Assembly (NCBI RefSeq): GCF_031846385.1 | Contig: NZ_JAVRHV010000008.1 | Coordinates: 62,001 to 126,000 of the forward strand | Length of the DNA: 64,000 nt | Direction: 5' to 3' | DNA from: Urechidicola vernalis | GTDB lineage: Bacteria > Bacteroidota > Bacteroidia > Flavobacteriales > Flavobacteriaceae | Shown here: one piece after another, positions 16,523 through 24,681 of the stretch | Position numbering within the stretch: the first letter of the stretch is position 1 | How the letters are laid out: every line of letters begins with the position of its first letter | The notes under the pieces: generated by a model | The model's database searches: none | What the model was told of the DNA's origin: nothing | The model's input: only the letters and a program-made list of their open reading frames with translations | Position numbers and translations under genes: made by a program

Positions 16523-18325
16523 ATGGGTTTAGTTACCGCAAAAGAAGTTTCAAAAGCAGTTAATCTTGACAAATATGGTTTTATCGGAACTTTTTTTGGC
16601 TGGTTATTAATGAAGGTGTTGCGTATTTCTACACTTAATAAAATTTATAATAAGCACAAGCATTTATCCGATTTAAAATTTTTCGATGCGCTTTTAGACG
16701 ACCTTCAGATTCAATTTGAAATACCTGATGAAGATTTAAATAGGATTCCAAAAGATGGTGCTTTTATTACTATTTCAAATCATCCTTTAGGGGGTATTGA
16801 TGGGATTTTATTGTTAAAATTACTGGTAAAAAAACGTCCAGATTATAGAATCATCGCCAACTTTTTACTGCACAGAATTGAGCCCATGAAACCTTATATA
16901 ATGCCGGTGAATCCGTTTGAAGACCGTAAGGATGTGAAGTCGAGCATGGCAGGAATTAAAGAGGCATTGATGCATTTGAGAGAAGAAAGGCCGTTAGGAA
17001 TTTTTCCGGCAGGTGAAGTGTCGACTTACAAGGATGGTAAATTAATGGTGGATAAACCATGGGAAGAAGGGGCTGTTAAATTGATTAAGAAGGCCAATGT
17101 TTCAATAATTCCAATTTATTTTCATGCTAAAAATAGCCGTTTATTTTACTGGCTATCTAAAATTAATGACACGTTAAGAACCGCTAAATTGCCTTCTGAA
17201 TTACTATCGCAAAAGCAGCGTGTAATTAAAGTTAGAATTGGGAAACCTATTTCTGTTAAAGATCAAAATCAGTTCGAGAATATCGATGATTTTCATGAGT
17301 TTATTCGAAAGAAAACGTACATGTTGGCAAATCCGTTTGAGCCTGAAAAAATTATTCAAACACCAACATTAAAATTTCCAAAAGAACCCAAAGTTATTGT
17401 TTCTCAAGGAAACGTAGAAGCCATGATTGAAGAGGTTTCTGCCCTAAGAGAAAATGACTCTAGAATGATGGAGAGCAAAAATTATGAAGTTTTTTTTGCA
17501 AGTGCTGATAAGATTCCAAATTTACTACAAGAAATAGGGAGATTACGTGAGATAACATTTAGAGATGTGGGAGAAGGAACCAATAACGCCATAGATTTAG
17601 ATGAATTTGACAATACTTACCACCATTTATTTTTATGGGATAACAATTCAAAAAAATTGGTAGGCGCCTATAGAATGGGTCTTGGTGTGGATATTTATGA
17701 GAAAAGCGGAATAGAGGGGTTTTATGTGCAAACGCTCTTTAAGTTTGAACCAGAATTGTATTCCATGATGAGTAAGACCATAGATATTGGTCGTGCTTTT
17801 ATTGTGAATGAATACCAGCAAAAACCGATGCCTTTGTTCTTTTTATGGAAGGGGATAATTCATGTTACGTTGCGTTACCCTAAACATAAATATTTAACGG
17901 GAGGTGTTAGTATTTCCAATCAGTTTTCAAACTTTTCGAAATCGTTGATGATTGAATTTATGAAGTCGCATTATTACGACCCATATATTGCTCAATATAT
18001 ACACCCGAAGAAAGAATATAAAGTAAAATTGAAAGATGCAGATAGAGATTTTGTCTTTGACGCAACACAGGCTGATTTGAAAAAGTTTGATAAAGTAATT
18101 GATGAATTGGAGCCTGGGAGTTTACGTTTACCGGTTTTGATTAAAAAGTATATTAAGCAAAACGCCAAATTAGTTGCATTTAATGTAGATCCAAAATTTA
18201 ACAATGCAATTGATGGGCTTATTTTTCTCCGTATTTCAGATATACCGCAAAGTACCGTTGGACCGGTAATGGAAGAATTCCAAGCAGAATTGGAACGAAA
18301 GATGGTAGATGAAAATTCAAAATAA
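16523..18325 (+). CDS. olsF: Bifunctional O-/N-acyltransferase, OlsF-like (aminolipid synthesis)
   Basis: 600 residues with two acyltransferase halves. The N-terminal half (about 20-270) is PlsC/LPLAT-like: ISNHPLGGIDGILLL near residue 86 (NHPLGGID variant of the NHX4D box) and IFPAGEVSTYKDG. The C-terminal half (about 290-590) is an OlsB-like GNAT fold: REITFRDVGEGT, LFLWDNNSKKLVGAYRMGLG, DIGRAFIVNEYQQKPMPLFF. This order matches OlsF, described in Serratia and Flavobacterium, which makes ornithine lipid by N-acylating ornithine and then O-acylating the lyso-lipid. The amino acid head group (ornithine or glycine) is inferred, not visible. Membrane-associated, monocistronic. Confidence 0.8.
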   Translation: MGLVTAKEVSKAVNLDKYGFIGTFFGWLLMKVLRISTLNKIYNKHKHLSDLKFFDALLDDLQIQFEIPDEDLNRIPKDGAFITISNHPLGGIDGILLLKLLVKKRPDYRIIANFLLHRIEPMKPYIMPVNPFEDRKDVKSSMAGIKEALMHLREERPLGIFPAGEVSTYKDGKLMVDKPWEEGAVKLIKKANVSIIPIYFHAKNSRLFYWLSKINDTLRTAKLPSELLSQKQRVIKVRIGKPISVKDQNQFENIDDFHEFIRKKTYMLANPFEPEKIIQTPTLKFPKEPKVIVSQGNVEAMIEEVSALRENDSRMMESKNYEVFFASADKIPNLLQEIGRLREITFRDVGEGTNNAIDLDEFDNTYHHLFLWDNNSKKLVGAYRMGLGVDIYEKSGIEGFYVQTLFKFEPELYSMMSKTIDIGRAFIVNEYQQKPMPLFFLWKGIIHVTLRYPKHKYLTGGVSISNQFSNFSKSLMIEFMKSHYYDPYIAQYIHPKKEYKVKLKDADRDFVFDATQADLKKFDKVIDELEPGSLRLPVLIKKYIKQNAKLVAFNVDPKFNNAIDGLIFLRISDIPQSTVGPVMEEFQAELERKMVDENSK

Positions 18326-18352
18326 AAGGGGGCTCAAATGAGCCCCCTTTTT
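18324..18352 (+). terminator. Bidirectional terminator between convergent genes
   Basis: GGGGGCTC/GAGCCCCC with an AAAT loop, A tract before and T tract after. It begins in the OlsF-like stop codon and ends five bases from the TM2-protein stop, so it serves both strands. Confidence 0.92.
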
Positions 18353-18356
18353 ATAT

Positions 18357-18635
18357 TTAAAACCAACCTTTATAATTGTTTTGATACATTTCAACAAACT
18401 CTTCATCAGATTTTGTTAAATAGATAATCCCTTCAATAAGGCCAAGGATTCCTAATATTCCACAACTAACGAATGAAATTAGAATTTGAATTAATCCTTC
18501 TTTGGTGTAGCCAAGTACAAACTTGTGTATTCCTAATGAACCAAAAAGGATACCCAATACACCAGCGATTACTCTTTTACTATCCTGTACTGAATAATGC
18601 ATTTTTGTTTGCCCATTTTCATCAACTATTTCCAT
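18357..18635 (-). CDS. TM2 domain-containing membrane protein
   Basis: 92 residues. Two hydrophobic helices separated by a short turn: VIAGVLGILFGSLGIHKFVL then YTKEGLIQILISFVSCGILG and ILGLIEGIIYLTKSDEEF. The G-x-x-G-x-H-x-F-Y/L-x-G signature of TM2 is present as GSLGIHKFVLG. TM2 proteins are small inner-membrane proteins with no firm function. It is probably the last gene of a long minus-strand run. Confidence 0.9.
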   Translation of the reverse strand: MEIVDENGQTKMHYSVQDSKRVIAGVLGILFGSLGIHKFVLGYTKEGLIQILISFVSCGILGILGLIEGIIYLTKSDEEFVEMYQNNYKGWF

Positions 18636-18676
18636 GTAATTTTAAAATTTTGTTAGTCCTGCTAAAATATCGAATT

Positions 18677-19063
18677 TTATTGAAAAGCGGCATCAATCGG
18701 TTCCCACAATTCAATTTTATTTCCATCATTGTCTAATATCCATCCAAATTTACCGTAGTCATATGTTTGCATTTCACCAACAATTGTAACGCCTTCTTCT
18801 TTTAATACCTTTAATAAATCTTCTAGGTTTTCAACCCTATAGTTAAACATAAAATCTTTTTTAGAAGGCTCATAGTAATCCGTATCCTTAGCAAATGGAC
18901 TCCATTGTGTAGAACAATCTTTACCCTTTTGATCTTTCCACCAAAAAGTACATCCCCAATCATCCGTATTAAATCCTAAATGCTTTTTATACCAATCTTT
19001 TGTGTCCGTTGGGTTATTCGTTTTAAAAAACAATCCACCTATACCAGTAACTCGTTTTTTCAT
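18677..19063 (-). CDS. VOC-superfamily (glyoxalase/bleomycin-resistance fold) protein
   Basis: 128 residues forming one paired beta-alpha-beta3 unit: GGLFFKTNNPTDTKDWYKKH near the start, VENLEDLLKVLKEEGVTIVG in the middle and DNDGNKIELWEPI at the end, with the Glu of KIELWEP as a usual metal ligand. VOC members act as isomerases, dioxygenases or binding proteins, so the substrate cannot be assigned. The ATG is 4 nt after the DUF1801 gene stop. Confidence 0.85.
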   Translation of the reverse strand: MKKRVTGIGGLFFKTNNPTDTKDWYKKHLGFNTDDWGCTFWWKDQKGKDCSTQWSPFAKDTDYYEPSKKDFMFNYRVENLEDLLKVLKEEGVTIVGEMQTYDYGKFGWILDNDGNKIELWEPIDAAFQ

Positions 19064-19067
19064 AAAT

Positions 19068-19523
19068 CTATCGTTTTATATTTTTCTCGTAGGTCGCAAT
19101 CCATGCTTCGGGAGTAATTTTAGTTACCAATTCCGCAATTAAATCATACGGAATATCATTCATTTTTTTAAATCGAACACAACTTTTACCCATATCTAAT
19201 TTGTATTTACAATGTTTTGGATATTCGTTTACGAACCAATCGTGTATTTTTTGGTTCGCATATATTCCAGAATGATATAATGCAACAAAGTTTTTTTGTG
19301 ATGCCAAATTCATGAACGGTAAAGGAACAGAATTATCACAATGATATCCACTTGGGTAGGTGCTAAACGGAACATGCCAACTAAGCATTCCATAGCCCAA
19401 TCCTGCTTCGAAACCTTCTGGGATATTTTGAGAAATAACTTCTCTGATTTTTAGAATTACTTCTTTTCTATCTTCAGGTAATTGATTTATATATTCATCC
19501 GGTGTGTTTGCTTCGTATTTCAT
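19068..19523 (-). CDS. DUF1801 domain-containing protein
   Basis: 151 residues from ATG 19523; a longer open frame upstream overlaps the preceding gene. DUF1801 pattern: DEYINQLPEDRKEVILKIRE, FEAGLGYGMLSWHVP, FVALYHSG and MGKSCVRFKKMNDIPYDLIA. The family is related to YdhG/IscX-neighbour proteins with a frataxin-like or SRPBCC-like fold; function unknown. Four nucleotides separate it from DUF4199 above and VOC below. Confidence 0.85.
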   Translation of the reverse strand: MKYEANTPDEYINQLPEDRKEVILKIREVISQNIPEGFEAGLGYGMLSWHVPFSTYPSGYHCDNSVPLPFMNLASQKNFVALYHSGIYANQKIHDWFVNEYPKHCKYKLDMGKSCVRFKKMNDIPYDLIAELVTKITPEAWIATYEKNIKR

Positions 19524-19527
19524 AATA

Positions 19528-20037
19528 TTATTTTTTTCGTTGAAGAATAAATGAAGATATAACCGTGATGATGATTCCGATGTTAAATACAATCCCGAAC
19601 ATAAACAAACCTGCAAATGTTGGATTGTCAAAGGCCTCCATGTCAGTTATCAATTTTTCTTTTTGTATCTCAAACTCGGCCGGAGGTAGTGTTTCTTTAA
19701 GGTCATTTAAGGTGTATTGAATATATTCGGCTGAAAAGTCAGGATTAATTACCGTTACATAAACAATATCTAAAAGCCCAATTACAATACCGACAATAGC
19801 AGAAATTGCCAAACCAATGACCAATGCTTTTCCAAATGAAACGATCCCTCCGTTTGTTTTATCTCTGAAATGTTTAATTCCAAAAAAAACGAAAGACAAG
19901 GATGCAAAAATGGATAAATATCCAAATATTTCTAATAGACTAAAATCTATTAAATCGGTAAAAAAATGACTTCCAGCAAAAATACTTCCACCGATAAGTG
20001 CACCATATCCACCAAATCTTAAAATTGAATTTTTCAT
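19528..20037 (-). CDS. DUF4199 integral membrane protein
   Basis: 169 residues from ATG 20037. Four membrane helices: about 8-28, 38-58, 72-98 and 143-164. The spacer between helices 3 and 4 is a polar stretch with PPAEFEIQKEKLITDMEAF, typical for DUF4199. It ends ILQRKK, suggesting a cytoplasmic C-terminus. The function is unknown; family members often sit beside regulators in Bacteroidota. It follows the LuxR-type gene after an 83-nt gap. Confidence 0.85.
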   Translation of the reverse strand: MKNSILRFGGYGALIGGSIFAGSHFFTDLIDFSLLEIFGYLSIFASLSFVFFGIKHFRDKTNGGIVSFGKALVIGLAISAIVGIVIGLLDIVYVTVINPDFSAEYIQYTLNDLKETLPPAEFEIQKEKLITDMEAFDNPTFAGLFMFGIVFNIGIIITVISSFILQRKK

Positions 20038-20120
20038 AATTTGAAGTTTAAAAGTTTGAAACAAAACTAGCCTCACAGATTCAAATTCTAGTCATACTAA
20101 AGTACGAATTCCATCCTACT

Positions 20121-20534
20121 TTAGTCTATTATGTGCATTTCTTTGGCTTTTTGAACAGCCTGTGTCCTCCTTTTAGCGTTTAGTTTTTGCAATAAACTAG
20201 ACACATGAGATTTAATAGTGCTTTCTGAAACAAACAATTTTTCTGCAATTTCTTTGTTAGATAAGCCATCCGAAATCTTGCGTAAGACTTCATATTCTCT
20301 TGTGCTTATTTGAAGTTCTTCAATTTTACTGTGATCAACTTTTCGAGCTGTTGATTTTTCTTTATGGAGTGTTTTCTTATTGATATAAATACCTACAATT
20401 AGAAAAACCGTTGCAACGATTGTGGTAATTAGTTCAACGGAGGTTTTGCCAACAAAAAGGGCATATTTACTCAATTGGAACAGCGTAAGAAGTGCAATAA
20501 TGAGTAATGAAAAAGCAATAATAGTTTTTTTCAT
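20121..20534 (-). CDS. Membrane-anchored LuxR-type HTH regulator lacking a receiver domain
   Basis: 137 residues. Two N-terminal hydrophobic segments (about 5-25 and 34-51) and a short basic linker precede a complete LuxR/GerE HTH at about 72-137: STREYEVLRKISDGLSNKEI, AEKLFVSESTIKSHVSSLLQ, KLNAKRRTQAVQKAKE. No receiver or ligand domain is present, so DNA binding would be tethered to the inner membrane. It is followed by DUF4199, DUF1801, VOC and TM2 genes; regulation of these or of itself is inference. Confidence 0.88.
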   Translation of the reverse strand: MKKTIIAFSLLIIALLTLFQLSKYALFVGKTSVELITTIVATVFLIVGIYINKKTLHKEKSTARKVDHSKIEELQISTREYEVLRKISDGLSNKEIAEKLFVSESTIKSHVSSLLQKLNAKRRTQAVQKAKEMHIID

Positions 20535-20543
20535 TTCATAAAA

Positions 20544-21482
20544 TTACAAAAAATGTGTCTTGATTTTATCCACGATTGTTTGAGCTAGTTTAATTTTAGA
20601 TTCAGCTGTCCAACCCGCAACATGAGGAGATAATAATACGTTTTCGGCATTAATTAAGTATTCAAATGCATCTGGTAAGGTTGCATTTTCAAATAAATTT
20701 TCGAATGAAGACTTTTCATATTCTAAAACATCTAATCCTGCACCAAGTATCTTTTTAGACTTTAAAGCACTCACAAGATCTTCCGTTTTTACCGCAGTAC
20801 CTCTAGCTGTATTTATTAGCCAAAATGGTTTTTTAAAACAGTTGATGAGTTCAGAATTTACCATGTGATGCGATAATTCATTAAACGGCGTATGCAAACT
20901 TAAAACATCCGATTTTTTTTGTAATTCCTCCAAAGAAACTTGCTTACAATTGCAATCTCCAATACCGTCTAAAATATCATAACAGAGCACCTCAACATCA
21001 AACCCTTTTAGCTTTTTAGCAAAGGATTTTCCCATATTTCCATATCCAATCAATCCTACCGTTAAACCGTCTAATTCAATACCGCGATTTGCTTCCCGTA
21101 GCCATTTACCTGTTCTTATTTCTCTATCAGCTTTGTTAAGCTTGTTGAATAAGGATAATAACATTCCTAAGGCATGTTCTCCAACAGCATTTCTATTTCC
21201 TTCAGGCGCAGCAATTAATTTAATGCCTTTTGATTCGGCATAAGTACAATCAATACTTTCCAATCCTGCTCCAACCCGTGCAATGAACTTTAGACTTGTC
21301 GCAGCATCAATAAATTGTTTGTCAATTTTAAATCGACTGCGAATTACAATTCCGTCGTATTTAGAGATTTTCGCTTCAACTTCGGCTTTCGTAGCAACAT
21401 AATCTTCGTGATTGGTACAACCCAAATCATTCAGTTGATTTAAAAGTAAGGGGTGGTTGGTATCGAGATGTAGAATTAACAA
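20544..21482 (-). CDS. D-isomer 2-hydroxyacid dehydrogenase (phosphoglycerate dehydrogenase-like)
   Basis: 312 residues. Rossmann motif VGLIGYGNMGKSFAKKL. Catalytic Arg in NTARGTAVKTEDL, Glu in LGAGLDVLEYE, His in LLSPHVAGWTAESK; early block FIARVGAGLESID. It lacks the C-terminal ACT domain of long SerA. It could oxidise a D-2-hydroxyacid with NAD, but the substrate is not defined. The ATG lies 3 nt below the cupin gene stop, and panB is one gene further upstream, so all are probably co-transcribed. Confidence 0.85.
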   Translation of the reverse strand: MLILHLDTNHPLLLNQLNDLGCTNHEDYVATKAEVEAKISKYDGIVIRSRFKIDKQFIDAATSLKFIARVGAGLESIDCTYAESKGIKLIAAPEGNRNAVGEHALGMLLSLFNKLNKADREIRTGKWLREANRGIELDGLTVGLIGYGNMGKSFAKKLKGFDVEVLCYDILDGIGDCNCKQVSLEELQKKSDVLSLHTPFNELSHHMVNSELINCFKKPFWLINTARGTAVKTEDLVSALKSKKILGAGLDVLEYEKSSFENLFENATLPDAFEYLINAENVLLSPHVAGWTAESKIKLAQTIVDKIKTHFL

Positions 21483-21485
21483 AAC

Positions 21486-21851
21486 CTAAATTTTTGGGTA
21501 GTTAGTTACAGTTTTTTTGTGTTTCGTATTTCCCGTATGTGCGGTAGAAAGTTTCTCAAATAATAAGACTTGAACTTCTTCGCCATTCTTTGTTTTCGGA
21601 CAATGCTCAACACCTTTTGGAACAATAATAATTTCACCTTCAGCAACAATTTCTACACTGTTTCTAAAATGCATTTCTAAAGTTCCTTTCTGAACAAAAA
21701 AGAGTTCATCTTCCTCGTCATGTTTGTGCCAAACAAATTCATCTTTAATTTTTGCAAGAAGCACTTGCATATTATCAACAATTCCTATTTGGTGAGGGTG
21801 CCAGTGCTGATTGAATGTGCTAAATTTTTGATTGATATTTATCGTTTTCAA
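21486..21851 (-). CDS. Cupin-domain protein
   Basis: 121 residues, single cupin barrel. Motif 1: VWHKHDEEDELFFVQKGTLE with two His and Glu as metal ligands. Motif 2: GEIIIVPKGVEHCPKT with the last His. It is a small metal-binding protein, with mannose-6-phosphate-isomerase-like or regulatory cupins as relatives; no substrate can be named. It is 11 nt below panB. Confidence 0.85.
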   Translation of the reverse strand: MKTININQKFSTFNQHWHPHQIGIVDNMQVLLAKIKDEFVWHKHDEEDELFFVQKGTLEMHFRNSVEIVAEGEIIIVPKGVEHCPKTKNGEEVQVLLFEKLSTAHTGNTKHKKTVTNYPKI

Positions 21852-21862
21852 CTTTCAACTTT

Positions 21863-22681
21863 TTAATACTGTTCCTTATCATTCGGAAAATCAACACTTT
21901 TCACATCTTTTATATAACTTTTAAAAGCTCCAGTCATATCATCATATAAATTCAAATAACGTCTCAAAAAACGAGGATTGAATTCATGTGTCATTCCTAT
22001 CATATCATGCGTAACCAAAACTTGCCCGTCAACACCTGCTCCAGCTCCAATTCCGATTACAGGAATCGTTAAGCTCTCCGCAACTTCTTGCGCTAGTTTT
22101 GCTGGAACTTTTTCCAATACAATGGCGAAACATCCTAGTTTCTCAAGCAGTTTAGCGTCACTTTTAAGTTTTATTGCCTCTTCCTCCTCTTTTGCTCTTA
22201 CCGTATACGTTCCAAATTTATAAATAGATTGTGGCGTTAATCCTAAATGTCCCATAACTGGAATTCCTGCATTTAAAATTCGTTTAATCGAATCTTTCAC
22301 CTCTTTACCGCCTTCTAATTTTACAGAATGTGCGCCACTTTCTTTCATAATTCTAATGGCAGAACGCAATGCTTCTTTAGGATCTGACTGGTAACTACCA
22401 AAAGGTAAATCAACCACAACTAAACTGCGTTCAGCGGCTCTAATTACTGAACCTGCATGATAAATCATTTGATCCAATGTAATTGGTACCGTTGTTTCAT
22501 GCCCTGCCATTACGTTTGATGCAGAATCGCCAACTAGAATTACGTCTACTCCGGCACTATCTACAATTTTTGCCATGGTATAATCATACGCAGTTAACAT
22601 GGAGATTTTTTCTCCTTTCTGTTTCATATCTACCAAGGATTTAACCGTTACTCTTTTATAGGTACTTTTTGCTACTGACAT
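21863..22681 (-). CDS. panB: 3-methyl-2-oxobutanoate hydroxymethyltransferase
   Basis: 272 residues from ATG 22681; an upstream extension of 22 codons is not family-like. PanB signatures: KISMLTAYDYTMAKIVDSAG, VDVILVGDSASNVMAGHETT, MKESGAHSVKLEGG, IPVMGHLGLTPQSI and IPVIGIGAGAGVDGQVLV. It adds a hydroxymethyl group from methylene-THF to ketoisovalerate to make ketopantoate, the first step of pantothenate/CoA synthesis. A PanE-like reductase for the next step is at the far right of the window. TATTTTTA at 22701-22708 (minus) is a weak -7 candidate. Confidence 0.96.
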   Translation of the reverse strand: MSVAKSTYKRVTVKSLVDMKQKGEKISMLTAYDYTMAKIVDSAGVDVILVGDSASNVMAGHETTVPITLDQMIYHAGSVIRAAERSLVVVDLPFGSYQSDPKEALRSAIRIMKESGAHSVKLEGGKEVKDSIKRILNAGIPVMGHLGLTPQSIYKFGTYTVRAKEEEEAIKLKSDAKLLEKLGCFAIVLEKVPAKLAQEVAESLTIPVIGIGAGAGVDGQVLVTHDMIGMTHEFNPRFLRRYLNLYDDMTGAFKSYIKDVKSVDFPNDKEQY

Positions 22682-22805
22682 TTGGTTTTGGTTTAGATGG
22701 TAAAAATAGTGAAAATTAAAAGGATTAAGCCTCGTTAAATTTTTCACAATAGTTTTATAATAATCTAATTTGAGATTATTTTTATGAGTACTAAACTACT
22801 TTAAA

Positions 22806-23753
22806 ATGAAAAAGATTACGCAATTATTTTTTCTAATAACATCTCTGACTTTCGCTCAAACAAACAATTCAGAACAACAAACAGAAGTCTTTTTACCCGA
22901 ATTCTTTAAGGAATTTCCACATGTAAGAGATATTTCAATTTCTAACAATCAACAAGAAATGTATTTTACGGTTTTGGGCTATAAAAAAGAGTTTTCATTT
23001 ATTGCTGTTTCGTTTTTTAAAAAAGGAAAATGGTTAAAACCCGCTGTTGCTCCGTTTTCGGGACTTGATAAAGATTTGGAGCCATTCTTATCTCCAGATA
23101 ATTTAAAGTTGTTTTTTGCATCAAATAGATCTTTAGAAAATGAAGAAAAAACAGATTTTGATATTTGGATGGTGCAACGTGAAACGTTGACTTCTAATTG
23201 GAGCAACCCAATAAACGTGGGGCCTGAAATAAATACCTTAAAAGATGAATTTTATCCGGCGGTTACAAATTCAGGGAATTTATATTTCACCGCAACTATT
23301 GATGAAGACACAAAAGGGAAAGAAGACATTTACTTAAGTACGTATGAAAACGGAAAATACACTAAACCAAAATCAATCAGTGATGCCATAAATTCTAAAA
23401 CTTACGAGTTTAATGCTTACGTTTCGCCAGATGAAAGTGTTATTGTATTTTCTTCTTATAATAGACCAGATGGTTTTGGAGGAGGTGATTTATATATGAG
23501 CACAAAAGACAATAACGGACAATGGATGCCTGCAAAGAATTTAGGTCCAGAAATAAATTCGAGTAAGATTGATTATTGTCCGTTCGTAGATTTTAGTACA
23601 AACAGTCTTTATTTTACTTCAGAAAAAAGCACGCAAAAAAGTCAATTTGAAAAGTTCATGGAGTTAGAAGACTATTTAAAATATTTTAATTCTGCCCCTA
23701 ATGGATTGAGTAGAATTTATAAAACGAAATTCATTCAAAATCATATTGACTAA
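22806..23753 (+). CDS. Secreted PD40/TolB-like beta-propeller protein
   Basis: 315 residues. Signal peptide MKKITQLFFLITSLTFAQ, cut near residue 18. Repeated WD40-like PD40 units: EPFLSPDNLKLFFASNR, EFYPAVTNSGNLYFTA, EFNAYVSPDESVIVFSSYNR, YCPFVDFSTNSLYFTSE, interleaved with DIWMVQRE, DIYLST and DLYMST strands. A periplasmic or surface propeller, probably for protein or glycan binding. It is 41 nt upstream of an ECF sigma gene on the same strand. A functional link is possible but not shown. Confidence 0.85.
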   Translation: MKKITQLFFLITSLTFAQTNNSEQQTEVFLPEFFKEFPHVRDISISNNQQEMYFTVLGYKKEFSFIAVSFFKKGKWLKPAVAPFSGLDKDLEPFLSPDNLKLFFASNRSLENEEKTDFDIWMVQRETLTSNWSNPINVGPEINTLKDEFYPAVTNSGNLYFTATIDEDTKGKEDIYLSTYENGKYTKPKSISDAINSKTYEFNAYVSPDESVIVFSSYNRPDGFGGGDLYMSTKDNNGQWMPAKNLGPEINSSKIDYCPFVDFSTNSLYFTSEKSTQKSQFEKFMELEDYLKYFNSAPNGLSRIYKTKFIQNHID

Positions 23754-23794
23754 TTTTCATATATTCGTAATCGAATAAATTTCCTAATTAATAT

Positions 23795-24364
23795 ATGTCA
23801 ACAGAAAAAAAGCACACTTTACATCCAGAAAAATGGGTGCAACTGTATTCTGATTATTTGTATAATTATACAATTACCAGGGTTAGTAGTGATGAGTTGG
23901 CTAAAGATTTGGTTCAGGAAACTTTTTTTGCGGGTCTAAAATCCATGAAAAATTTTCAGGGAAAAGCAAGTGAGCGCACCTGGTTAGTCTCTATTTTAAA
24001 GAGAAAAATTATCGACCATTACCGAAAAATAAATTCAAACAAAGGAAAAGCCGAAGTTCGAATGAATTTTTATAAAGACGGTGATAATGCAGGTGAATGG
24101 ATAGAAGAACGCGTTCCAAACCTATGGTCTAGTGATGCTGATAAGGATATTCAGAATGATGAGTTGAAGGAGACATTGGAAAAATGTATAGAAAAATTAC
24201 CCGAAAAATATAAGATGGTTTTTAAAATGAAAACCATTCAAGGATTTGAAACAGAAGAAATTTGTAAGGAGTTAGACATCACATCGTCAAACTTATGGGT
24301 TATTATCCATAGAGCAAGAACACAGTTAAGAAGTTGTATGGAAAGTAATTGGTTTAATAATTAA
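23795..24364 (+). CDS. ECF-type sigma-70 family RNA polymerase sigma factor
   Basis: 189 residues. Region 2 at about 15-80 (LYNYTITRVSSDELAKDLVQ, ETFFAGLKSMKNFQGKASER) and TWLVSILKRKIIDHYRKINS. Region 4 at about 125-185 (CIEKLPEKYKMVFKMKTIQG, FETEEICKELDITSSNLWVI, IHRARTQLRSCM). No region 1 or 3, so group IV. The closest class I recall is the Bacteroidota TIGR02943 type. It directs transcription of a small regulon. It is followed after 4 nt by a small Cys-rich protein that is the likely anti-sigma. Confidence 0.92.
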   Translation: MSTEKKHTLHPEKWVQLYSDYLYNYTITRVSSDELAKDLVQETFFAGLKSMKNFQGKASERTWLVSILKRKIIDHYRKINSNKGKAEVRMNFYKDGDNAGEWIEERVPNLWSSDADKDIQNDELKETLEKCIEKLPEKYKMVFKMKTIQGFETEEICKELDITSSNLWVIIHRARTQLRSCMESNWFNN

Positions 24365-24368
24365 AAGT

Positions 24369-24629
24369 ATGAGTAAATTTAAGATCTCGTGCGATGAAGC
24401 AACCACGATTTGCGACAAAAATCAATATAGAAGCGCAAGTTTTGGTGAGAGATTAAGGTTAACATTACATCTATTGAAATGCAAGGTTTGTAAATGTTAC
24501 ACTATTCAAAATAACCTTATGACAAAGGTTTATGATGAATATGCTGAAAAGCAATGCAAACAAACAAAATGTATGCCTGAAGAAGCCAAAATTGAATTAC
24601 AAAAGGCTTTAGAAGAACAAATGAAGTAG
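24369..24629 (+). CDS. Small Cys-rich zinc-finger anti-sigma candidate without a membrane anchor
   Basis: 86 residues. Early MSKFKISCDEATTICDKNQY, then LTLHLLKCKVCKCY, which holds the H-x3-C-x2-C zinc-binding pattern of ZAS anti-sigma factors (His at about 33, Cys at 37 and 40). The remainder is charged and helical. No hydrophobic segment is present, so it should be cytoplasmic. It is translationally close to the ECF sigma gene (4-nt gap) and shares its terminator. The anti-sigma role is inference from position and motif. Confidence 0.75.
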   Translation: MSKFKISCDEATTICDKNQYRSASFGERLRLTLHLLKCKVCKCYTIQNNLMTKVYDEYAEKQCKQTKCMPEEAKIELQKALEEQMK

Positions 24630-24632
24630 TGA

Positions 24633-24659
24633 AACGGGACTTATTAAGTCCCGTTTTTT
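24633..24659 (+). terminator. Terminator of the sigma/anti-sigma operon
   Basis: AACGGGACTT/AAGTCCCGTT, 3-nt loop, T tract. Confidence 0.88.
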
Positions 24660-24666
24660 ATTTTTG
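24659..24666 (+). promoter_or_regulatory. -7 promoter element of the O-methyltransferase gene, fused to the terminator tail
   Basis: TATTTTTG directly continues the preceding terminator T tract; the ATG is 16 nt downstream. Matches TAnnTTTG. Confidence 0.5.
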
Positions 24667-24681
24667 TATTAAATTTTTGTA

